A DNA stretch of 64,000 nucleotides from NCBI RefSeq assembly GCF_029407905.1, contig NC_073634.1:29091501-29155500 (forward strand), read 5' to 3'. The first letter of the stretch is position 1, and each line of letters begins with the position of its first letter. The stretch is from Bubalus kerabau (taxonomy: Eukaryota > Chordata > Mammalia > Artiodactyla > Bovidae). Below are positions 10,528-20,500 of the stretch, piece by piece. A model generated the notes under the pieces. That model was not told where the DNA came from. It saw nothing but the letters and a program-made list of their open reading frames with translations, and did no database searches. A program made the translations under genes and the position numbers.

Positions 10528-10764
10528 CAGTTCAGTCGCTCAGTCATGTCTGACTCTTTGCGACCCCATGAATCACAACACACCAGGCCTCCCTGTCCAT
10601 CACCAACTCCCGGAGTTCACTCAAACTCATGTCCATCGAGTCGGTGATGCCATCCAGCCATCTCATCCTCTGTCATCCCCTTCTCCTCCTGCCCCCAATC
10701 CCTCCCAGCATCAGGGTCTTTTCCAGTGAGCCAGCTCCTTGCATGAGGTGGCCAAAGTATTTCA
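10528..10764 (-). mobile_element. ART2A-type SINE, nested in L1
   Basis: It starts CAGTTCAGTCGCTCAGTCAT and continues with CCATCACCAACTCCCGGAG, then CATCCAGCCATCTCATCCTC. This is the reverse complement of the ruminant ART2A 3' part. L1 sequence resumes at TTTCACTTAGCCATAAATAA. Confidence 0.85.
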
Positions 10765-10791
10765 CTTAGCCATAAATAAGAATGAAATACA

Positions 10792-11290
10792 TGTGTGCGA
10801 GGAAACTGTCGACCGAAACCGCCTGGCTTGGCCAGGCATGATAATAACCACTTGCATGAGTTGTCTCACAACAGGAGGTCCTGATAAAAAATATTAGTGC
10901 TACCACGAAAAACTGAGGAGAATTCAGGAGGGGCCAAAAGGAGGGAGGAGACGCCAGCCCATAATATGTCCTGCCAACCTCCCAGAAACCCTCACTCTGG
11001 AATCCATCAAGGCTGAGAGATGCACACACTACCAGGAAGGACCCCAAGGCACAGGACCAAATATAGGCACAGGAATGATGATTGGCCAAGACAAGGTGGA
11101 AGGCTAACCCCATCACTGTCAAACCTGATGCTGAGTCACGCGGCAGAGCTGTTCCCTTTCCCTGCTGTTCTTCACATAGGTGCCGCTTTCCAACCAAGTC
11201 TTTTGTTTGGTCAGTCCATGTGACTCCTCAGTTTACTTCCTAGTGTTAAACAAGAGTCCACTCTCTGGCCTTGGACAGAGCCCCACTCCA
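10792..11290 (+). mobile_element. Solo LTR, BTLTR1-like (ruminant endogenous retrovirus)
   Basis: This block of about 500 bp starts with TG and ends with CA. It interrupts L1 between AATGAAATAC and CCATCTGCAGCAACATGG. The sequence matches the bovine BTLTR1 family as I remember it, including the segment GAGAGATGCACACACTACCA. No gag, pol or env sequence is present. The poly(A) signal position near 11190 looks decayed. Confidence 0.75.
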
Positions 11291-11498
11291 GTACCATCTG
11301 CAGCAACATGGATGGACTTAGAGAATATCATACTAAGTCAAGTCAGGCAGACATAAATATTATGTGCTATCACACACGTGGAACCTAAAAAATAATACAA
11401 ATGACTTTATATACAAAACAGAAGCAGACTCATAGACGTAGAACACAAAGTTACCAAAGGGGAAGGCAGGCGGAATATACATTAGGAGTATGGGACTA

Positions 11499-11905
11499 TA
11501 AAGAAAGTTGAGCGCCGAAGAATTGCTGCTTTTGAACTGTGGTGTTGGAGAAGACTCTTGAGAGTCCTTTGGACTGCAAGGAGATCCAACCAGTCCATCC
11601 TAAAGGAAATCAGTCCTGAATATTCATTGGAAGCACTGATGCTGAAGCTGAAACTCTAATACATTGGCCACCTGATGTGAAGAACTGACTCATTGGAAAA
11701 GACCCTGATACTGGGAAAGATTGAAGGTGGGAGGAGAAGGGGACAACGGAGGATGAGATGGTTGGATGGCATCACTGACTCAATGGACATGAGTTTGAAT
11801 AAACTCCCAGAGTTGGTGATCGACAGGGAGGCCTGGTGTGTTGCGGTCCATGGGGTCTCAAAGAGTCGGATGTGACTGAGTGACTGAACTGAACTGAACT
11901 GAATT
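11499..11905 (+). mobile_element. ART2A-type SINE, nested in L1
   Basis: It runs from AAGTTGAGCGCCGAAGAATT through ACTGACTCATTGGAAAAGAC to the terminal repeats GAACTGAACTGAA. The flanks TATGGGACTA (11489-11498) and TATGGGATTA (11906-11915) form a target-site duplication with one difference. The frame 11693-11875 is only a relic inside this repeat. Confidence 0.92.
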
Positions 11906-12010
11906 TATGGGATTAGCAGATACAAACTAGTACACATAAAATAGAGACGCAACAAGAATTTGCTATACAGACCAGGGAACTATACTTGTTATCTTGTAAT
12001 AACTTACAAT

Positions 12011-12174
12011 CCAGGTTCCATCCCTGGGTCAGGAAGATCCCCTGGAGAAGGAAATGGCAACCCACTCCAGTACTCTTGCCTGAAAAACTCCATGGACTGT
12101 CGCCTGAGGACCCTGGTAGGCGACAGTCCGTGGAGTTGCAGAGTCAGACACGACTGAGCGACTTCACGACGATG
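12011..12174 (+). mobile_element. Bov-tA SINE, nested in L1, internally rearranged
   Basis: The body GGAGAAGGAAATGGCAACCC with CGACTGAGCGACTTCA identifies Bov-tA. AATAACTTACAAT at 11998-12010 and 12175-12187 is a perfect 13-bp target-site duplication. The middle contains an abnormal 12-bp palindrome (12094-12129). Confidence 0.92.
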
Positions 12175-13729
12175 AATAACTTACAATGGAAAATAAAATG
12201 TACACATGTAACTGAATCACTTTGCTGTACACCTGAAACTAACATAATATTGTAAATCAGCTATAATTAAAAAAAAAAAGCAGGGGTTGCAATCTTTCCC
12301 CTTTAAGGGTCAGATAGCAAATAGTTGTCTTTGTGGGCCATATAGTCTGTCGCAACTACTTAAATTGGCTGTCACAGTGCGAAGGCGCCACAGACATCTC
12401 TGAAGTCTGGGTGGTGTGGCTGTGTTCCAGTGAAACATTATTTACGAAAACAGGCAGCGTGCAGATCTGACCTGAGGCTGTAGTTTGCAGACCTTTGATC
12501 AAAAGGTAAAGCGTTTGAAATTTGCATTTTTAAGCCCTCTGATTTCAACTTGTGCTATTGACAGGGAAATTTTAATTAAGCAGAAAATAATTACCTTTAT
12601 ATTGACTCAAATGTTTCCTGATGAGATTTTTTTAAACTGCTTTCGTTCCTATAAAGAAAGATTATTTAAGACGCAATCATTCCCTCGGTCCAGCTGATCT
12701 CCTCGGTCAGGCTCATAGAAGCAGATCTTGTGTTTGTTTCTTTACTTCCACTTTCTTCTTGTTTTGATCCCAGATTAAACAGCTAGCAGCAGTGATCTTT
12801 AAATCTGTACCAAATCCAAGTGTGAACTACAAACCTGGGGCTAGGGGGTTCTGCTGAGATGTAAATTAGTCACTGGGCAGAGTTTAGCACAGCTGCCCTG
12901 GGCCCCTCTCCTTCGGGCCCAGTCAGGGAGCTGAGCACCAAGCAGGCTCTGAAGGAGAGAGCAAGGGCCTGGGATGCTGGTATGCAGGAGTAAGGAAGCA
13001 TCTTGCTGGCTGATCTCTGCTTATTTACATCCAATTCTCATGCCTGAAAGCATCCTGATTTGCAAATAGTCTAAACTAGGTAATTCAAATCTCAAATCAT
13101 CTGTCATCTGTGTTGATAAAATGACTGGTTCTTCTAAAGTGGCCAGGGTATGGAGCCTATCTTTATCCCATAGTCTGCCTTGGTAGGGCAGGAGGCAGGC
13201 AGATGGAGCACAGCCCATTTTCTGGTGGCAGCCTGGAAGTAGCCGTGCATGTGGTGTTAGCAGCTAATTAAAACAATCGTGTTTTAAGCACTGGGTTGAG
13301 ATTTTTAAATACTTACCAATTCAAAGACTGGATAATACTTCTCAGCTTTCCAGGTGATGGTGCTCACAGTTATAGTTGTTTCCTGTTTCCCCAAACTGCT
13401 AAAAAGCCCCATGGTCCCATGTTAAAAACGCAGCTCTTTGAGTCCACTCCTGCACTGTGCTTGTGCTCAGTTTGAGGTTGTCTGATTTCATCACACATCT
13501 GAGAGCTGTCTTCCTCCTGGCAGCCAACCTCGAAATGCTTACCTGCGGGCACACAGGGTTTGAGAGAATTCCTCGGGCGTCAACCCCAAGATCCTAGTTC
13601 CAGGCTAGAAGGTAGTGCCTCTATCTCCTATGAAAAGGTGTGTGAGGAAGAACACCCACCCCCCAGCACACAGAAACCACAAACCTCAAAAGCAACATGC
13701 CTTGGAAAGGGGGACAAGTGAGGTACCCG

Positions 13730-13850
13730 TTGATTTCATTCAATGATGCTTACTGGGCACCTACCACTGCCAGAATGGTGGGGCCGCAGAGCACCGGGAG
13801 AGCTCAAGTTCTTGGGGGAGAAAAACCACAAGTAAATGATTGAGAGAATC
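13730..13850 (+). repeat. Possible MIR fragment
   Basis: TTCATTCAATGATGCTTACT followed by GGGCACCTACCA resembles the MIR start (TTTACTGAGCACCTACTA). It is weak. Confidence 0.45.
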
Positions 13851-14610
13851 TCAGCAAATGCAGGGCAGTGGCAGGGTTGGTGAGATCTGTTATTGATCTC
13901 TTGAAGATCCAGAGTCCAAACTCATGTGCAGGGTGGTAGATCTGAAGCTGGTTAAGTGTGTTTGCTCTACTTGGACCTGATAACGTTGCTTTTCTTCATG
14001 CAAAAAAACCCCCGATAAGTGCCTATTTTCAATTTGCTAATACAGCCATTTTCCTTATTAATACTAAAGCTGCATAATGTGGGCTATGTAAAAGTCTGCA
14101 GGCCTGAAAACAGGGTGTGTTTCTAATGGAAACACTCACATGTATGATTGTACAATAGCAAAGAGATAAATGACCATGATTTTGTAACCCCCTGCTGCTG
14201 TTAGTTTGACCATACTTCAGGAATGTTGCTTTCACTTATAGAAACTATACAAAGGTTGGTTTGTCAAAAAGACAAATATTAAATGAAAACTGTTTGCTTG
14301 AAGACGTGAGAAAAAGTGTGCAGAGTACACACACTGCAGACTGAAGAAATAAAATGTTCCAGGAAGAATCATTTGCAATATAAAGCTTAGAAATTTATTG
14401 CAACTTGAAAATTTGCTGATTATGCCAGACACTGGGGATTAGATTAAATGGAAGAAAATACCTTTATAGTGCAAGCTGTCCAGTCTGGAACACTTGTATT
14501 AATGTGAAAGGTTTAAAAAATATATTCTTAAAGTTTAGAGATTCTGATTTGATTTTTAACTGAGTCTAAGCTGGATTGCATCCTTTTTTTTTTTTTTTTT
14601 TGTATTCTCA

Positions 14611-14734
14611 GAAATGACAACCCACTCCAGTGTTCTTGCCTGGAGAATCCCAGGGACGGGGGAGCCTGGTGGGCTGCCGTCTATGGGGTCGTACAGAGTC
14701 GGACACGACTGAAGCGACTTAGCAGCAGCAGCAG
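14611..14734 (+). mobile_element. Bov-A monomer SINE
   Basis: ACAACCCACTCCAGTGTTCT, then CAGAGTCGGACACGACTGA and an (AGC)n end at 14721-14734 show the right half of Bov-A2 or a Bov-tA 3' part. A 19-bp T-run precedes it. Confidence 0.88.
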
Positions 14735-15404
14735 TAATAAGTACACGCCTGTCTGGAGTCCTGGCCATATACCGCTGATTCCGGGCAAATTAACTTCTGT
14801 AAGCACCTCACTGTGGGTATCAGGCAGGAGGGGCGTGTGACACATGGTAGAACCCACAGAACTGACCACTGACAACTGGGGAATGCGCTAGGCTGGGATA
14901 CACAGACAGGAGACAAAGCACTGACCCTCAGGGAGTTCACAGCCTGTGTGGCATCTGCTCTGCTTTCAAGCAGCTGCGGGGGCCTAGAGAGCAGGGAGGG
15001 GGCAGGGACACTGAGGCATCCTCAGAAAGCACTCACAAACAAGGCACAGGAGAGGGAAGGCAGGAAGACAGGAGTGTGCGCAGCCCTGGGGGAGTGGAGC
15101 CCGCTCCGCTATGCAGCTTTAAAATGCTTCGTCTGACACTTAAAGTCCCCCTTGTTTTGTCATTTACCACATCCAACTCTAATTCTCACCAACCATGGAC
15201 CTCGGAGATCTCAAGTATCTGCTCATCCTTAAGAGAGATAAGCAGTGACTTCATACGCACAACCTGTGCACCATTTGACAAGCAAATTCTGGCCACAACA
15301 GAGGCCACCACACAATTTTTAATTAAAAATTTTAAGACTCAAGTCCTTGAAATGGCTTAAAGTGGTTATATAAAAATTTGATAAGATAAAAATGAACAAG
15401 CCCA

Positions 15405-17445
15405 CAGGTTGCTCAAATACAATTTATTCAAAGCAATTCACATTAAAATATTAGGTTTAAATACACATACAATTGTATTATAAAACACTATACTCTTCCA
15501 AGGTTTATGACATTTACTTTTTAGAATCACCTGTATGCTTCTAATTTGAGTCTAAAAGATACCACTGAGTGTTGCTATAATTGTATTTATATTCCCGTTT
15601 ATTTCAACTTTGCTAATAGATATTTAGAAAGTATTCATAAGCTCATCTAGAATACACATGGTTATATGTTAAATGTTTACATTTAAAAGGGGAAGCCAAT
15701 ACAGTGCTACAGATACATGACCTGACAGTACTTTAATATATGAAATATATTTAATGGTTCAGCTTGCTAGAAATGTTATTAAGCAGGAAAAGCTCATCAA
15801 GCGGTTTATATCTACCTCCTCTGCACTAGACCCACATTCTACCAGAGTCCTTATGCAAGGCTGGCTTGGAGTCACTTCACGTAAATGAGATTGTACTCTT
15901 GAGTTTCTGTAAAAATGACTGGGAAGTTCAGATTTTGCCCCAAGGTTGTTCCTCATCTTAGAGATCTGTGTCAATGACTATTAATAAAATTTAGCTCAAC
16001 TAACCTATGATTCGCATAACTCCAAAATACAGAGCCTGTTTCAGTGGAATCCCAAATGAGTGAGGCTCATGGCAAATCAGGTATCAGCAAAACAGCACGC
16101 GTAGGTCCTGCACCTGAAGAGTGCACAAAGGGAAGCTTAGAACTGCGTTGTGGAGGCTGGGACTCGGCACTGACCGAGCCCCATTCCTCAGGTCTAATTC
16201 TACAGAGCAGAGATGAAGAAAAGTATGGCTGCTGCCACCGTAGCATTATTCCTTGGCTTCCCTCCATCAACCCTCCCTTCTCGTGACACCTGCAGGCCCC
16301 AGATCAGGACGGCTGGCCCCCAAAACACACAAGTGAGCAGCATGAACAGCGTGGGGCTGGCTTATTTCCCACCAAGGCAGGTCCCCCTTCTTGTACATGG
16401 TGGGAACCAAGCAACCTCATGGAAACCAAAACAGTAGCTAATCAATGATTTCAAATGAACAAGGAACACACCAAATGGGGATAAGTCCAATTAAAGCATT
16501 CTCAACTTTTAAATAATACCATAATCCCCGAGTAGGTCGACATTACATAGTAAGATGACAGACTATCTTGACCACCCCGCCTTAGGTTCTTTTATAGTAA
16601 TGACTTACAGTGTAGATATTAACAGGCATGAAGGCCACCTTGAGGACAACTTTGGTAAAACTGAATACAAACCAAGATTTCACTCCTTCATATACTTATT
16701 TACGTATTCACTGGGTGTGCTATGAAGTAACAAGTCCAGTGCAGGGTAGAGCTTATGCTGATGAAGACCTGAAACCAGGAAGAACGGAATGTACTGCTCT
16801 ACTTCATGATCAAACTCATGACTCAGATGCAGATCTGGAGACTTCAGTGAACAGAGGTCTGTGGGAGCCACTGTGGTAGAAGGGAAGGCTTGGAGGGAAC
16901 ACCCTGAACCAGCAAGTCTCTTTGAGTCTTAGCATCTCACTGGAAATGACAAGCGATGGATCTGATGACACGTCAGATGCCTCTGGCACCAACATTTTAC
17001 AAACTGGAAAGTATGCGGGGTGTGTAAGTAAAGAATTTCATAGAATATTAAGCATCAGAGAGCCCATTGAGCATCATTTTGTCTGGCTCCAAAATTTTTC
17101 AGATAAACAATACTGACAAGCAAGTCAACTAAAGGAACAAAATAGCAGAGGATCTGAAAAGTCAGTGGGGAGAAGAACCCTGAAAAACTATAGCCTCATA
17201 CACCAGGAGCTTCAAAGAAAATGCCATAGATTTACAGCGTAGGCAAAACCCAAAAATGTCCAGTGACTTAATATACACAGTTATGGTCAGTAAGATGGTG
17301 AACATTATTAACATTATGAATAAATAAAAGTACATAAACAAAGTCACTTTTTATTTGTTTATTTTGTCCTCTAAAACACATTTAAAAAATAATATTTAGA
17401 CACAGAATCACAAATACACATAAAATAAAATAGTGCTGGCTTGCT
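15405..17445 (-). other. LRPPRC: LRPPRC 3'UTR
   Basis: A stretch of about 2 kb lies between the LRPPRC stop and the first strong minus-strand poly(A) signal, with no SINE or LINE in it. The human LRPPRC mRNA also has a 3'UTR of about 2 kb (from memory). Open frames inside this stretch are short and unlike any known protein. Confidence 0.7.
15423..15428 (-). promoter_or_regulatory. LRPPRC: LRPPRC poly(A) signal (distal)
   Basis: TTTATT on the plus strand is AATAAA for LRPPRC. A G/T-rich stretch (CTGTGGGCTTGTTC on the minus strand) follows within 40 bases. Another AATAAA at 15598-15603 could serve an earlier site. Confidence 0.7.
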
Positions 17446-17502
17446 TCACAAATGGGTTTCCTTTGACTCCTTTAGCTGCTTTGCGTAAAATTCAAAGCTC
17501 TC
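17446..17502 (-). CDS. LRPPRC: LRPPRC last exon and stop
   Basis: Nineteen codons read ESFEFYAKQLKESKETHL and TGA (17446-17448). The acceptor is TCTACAG. The SFEFYA core fits human LRPPRC, but the last residues differ from the human ending (RENSS, from memory). Confidence 0.93.
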   Translation of the reverse strand, partial: ESFEFYAKQLKESKETHL

Positions 17503-20500
17503 CTGTAGACAAGAAAAAAGGGAGGGAAGTTACAGATAAGAGTTACCAGCAAGAGATGATGGCACAAAACTTGGAAATCATAAAGTACTGCCAACTAGCA
17601 GGACAGACTGCTGGGCCCATGATAGCTGCCGTCCCCTCAAGGCTTCAGCACTCGGCTTTGTTTCATGAAATCACCTATCCAATAGCCTCCAAGTCAGAGT
17701 CAAAGCACCAAGAGCCCCTGCTGTGTGTGTGCAGGTGTTAACACTTGGGAGACTCTGCAGTCTCCTTTGGGAAGGTTAAGAGGTTTGAAATAAACATGTT
17801 TTAGCCACTTCCAGTTCAGTGAAACAGTAAAAAGGAATTCTGCACATATGATTTCTCTTATTAAACAAAGCCAAGTAAAACAAAATTTCCCAGGCAACCT
17901 ACTGAATGGGAGAAAATATTTGCAAAGGTATTTATCTGATGAGGGTTAACTGTCATACAAAAAATTTATATAACTCAATAGCAACAATGGAACTGAACAG
18001 ACATGTTTCCAAAAATGAACTACAGATGGCCAAGAGGTACATGAAAAGCTGCTCAACATCACCAATCAGGGAAATGCAAACAAAAAACACCCTGAGATGG
18101 ATCTCCCTTCATATCTGTTAGAATGGCTACTGTAAAAATATGACTAGAAATAACAAGTGTTGGTGAAGATATGGAGAAAAAGGAGCCCGTGTGCACTGTT
18201 GGTGGGAACATACATGGTGTAGCCACTAAGTAAAACTATGGCAGCTCCTCAAGAAATCCAAATGAAAACTAACATATGATCCAGCAATTCCACTTCTGGG
18301 TGTTTATCCAAAAAAATGAAAACATTAATTAAAAAAGATATATGCTCCCCGCATATTCACTGCAGAGTTAACAGGAGCCAAGACAAGGAAACAACCTCAA
18401 CACCCATCGATGGATCAATGAATAAAGAAAACGTCGCACACACAGACACAGGAATATTATTCTGCCATAAAAAGAACGCAATCTTGCCACTTCCAACAAC
18501 AAGCAAGGATGGACCTAGAGAGTATTGTGCTAAGTGAAATAAGCCAGACAGAAAAAGATAAACACTGTGTGATCTCACTTATGTCTAGAAATATGAAAAA
18601 CACAAAGCGCATGGATACAGAGAATAGATTAGCGGTTGCCTAAAGGTTGCCTGTGGAGAAGGCGATGGCACCCGCTCCATACTCTTGCCTGGAGGATCCC
18701 ATGGACGGAGGAGCTGGTGGGCTGCAGTTCCATGGGGTCGCTAAGAGTCGGACACGACTGAGCGACTTCACTTTCACTTTTCACTTTCATGCATTAGAGA
18801 AGGAAATGGAAACCCACTCCAGTGTTCTTGCCTGGAGAATCCCAGGGATGGGGGAGCCTGATGGGCTGCCATCTATGGGGTCGCACAGAGTCGGACACAA
18901 CTAAAGTGACTTAGCAGCAGCCACAAAGGTTGCCTGAGGCAGGCAGGGGTGAGGGTTGGGGAGGATGAAGATGGGTAAGCCATGGAGAGATAATATACAT
19001 ATATATATAGTTAATAATACTGTACTGCACATTCTACAGCAGCTAAGAGAGCAGATCTTGAAAGTTTTCACACACACAAAAAATTTTTGACTATATATGG
19101 TGGCCACTGTTAACTGGACTTACTGTGGTGATCATTCTGCAATATCTACAAATATCAAATTATTTTGTACACTTGAAATTAATATAATGCTATGTCAATT
19201 ATACTTCCATTAAAAATCCTAAAGAAATAAAAACCAACTTATTTAAAAATGGAAATGAACAAGTAATTAACAGTGACATAATATGCTTAGCTACTGAAAT
19301 ACAGGCCATTAAATCCTATTTCAAGTTGAAATGAAGAGAGAACTGCCCCAAGGACATTTGATAAATTCATACCTACAGCTGAAGGTCTGAGAGTGACCTT
19401 GTATTTTAAACCTCGGTCTCAGAGGGCTATGTTCTGCGGCAGCCAGACCCGTAGCATAACTTTAGTTCCTGAAGCCCTCCCTGGAGGGTCCTTCACAGAG
19501 ATCTAATCCTCATGTAATTAAGTATTCACCTTATTTTTCACACATTATTATGAATACACAAATCTGTAGAGGTATTTTTCCCCCCTCTTAATTAAGAAAC
19601 ACTCACAGGAGGTTCAGTGAAAGGGACAGACTCTCCAGCATTCTTCAGCAGAACTGCGTAACGCTTTAGAAACAGATCATTCAATTTTACATTCTTTGCA
19701 GTCAAACTTTCATATAGTGCTTTAGCAGATGCAACATCATTGTCGAAGACTAGGAAAAAAAGATATTAATCATAGATAAAGTCAACCTATCTTCTTGTTT
19801 TTCCCAAACACTTATTCATTGATACCTGGATCCCTTTATCCTAAAGGAAACCAATACTTAACTACCTTCAACAAAAAAACCATATCCAGGATCTACAATC
19901 CAGTCTTCCTTCCCCACACCTCTCATTCAGCATTACCCACTATGAAAGAGAAGGAAAATGACAACACAGCTATTTTACAAGACCCATGCTAGTTCAACTG
20001 ACCACAAACAGAAGTCTTCAATCACAGAGTAAGCACATACCATTCAATCTTCTGTTTAAAACCACACTTTGAAATCAGGCTAATTCAGTGACTTTTGTGA
20101 TGAGGGGCATGTAAAGTAAGTGTGTATCTACATCAAGATCAGCTGCTAAACACCACCAGAAGACTTTCAATATATTCTCCTATTCTAAAATATGCAAATG
20201 AGGCATAGTTAGCCAGTGATCCCCCCAGATTTATATACATTATTAATACACATTAAAAAACTACATACATCTGGTAACAAGCTACACTAATATTTCATGT
20301 AATTGGATGATGCAGCAGCCTAGGAGCTAAGTTTAGCTGGCTCTCTACTTGTGGCTGACATGCAAATATTTTTAAGTTCACTGTTGAAATTATACAGGCT
20401 CTGCTAAGAATTGTTAGTGATCTGACTCTTTGATCTTGCATTAGATTGTTAACATCTACCCTACACTGATGCTGAATAATTAACCCCAACTCTACCAGCA

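Larger units (their letters stand above)
9789..12275 (+). mobile_element. 5'-truncated L1, 3' end of ORF2 and 3'UTR, with four nested insertions
   Basis: L1 sequence runs GGGAGAAAATATTTGCAAAT, CACCTCACATCAGTCAGAAT, GGGAATGTAAATTGG and AGCAACATGGATGGACTTAG to an A-tail at 12269-12279. AAAAGCAGGGGTTG is present on both sides (9775-9788, 12276-12289), so the whole block is one target insertion. L1 pieces are about 9789-10527, 10765-10791, 11291-11498, 11906-12010 and 12175-12275. Many stops make it non-coding. Confidence 0.9.
12290..15404. other. Intergenic, LRPPRC side
   Basis: The stretch is mostly unique sequence. It holds a weak MIR-like segment near 13730-13850, a T-run at 14583-14601 and a Bov-A monomer at 14611-14734. 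No exon-like reading frame with supporting splice sites was found. Confidence 0.75.
17503..19606 (-). other. LRPPRC: LRPPRC last intron, with an L1 fragment carrying a Bov-A2
   Basis: Most of this 2.1-kb intron is an antisense L1 3' fragment (about 17888-19225) that holds a Bov-A2 SINE. Confidence 0.88.

Noticed and set aside
16044..16286. An 80-codon plus-strand frame near 16 kb
   Set aside because: It lies antisense to the inferred LRPPRC 3'UTR and has no features of a protein.
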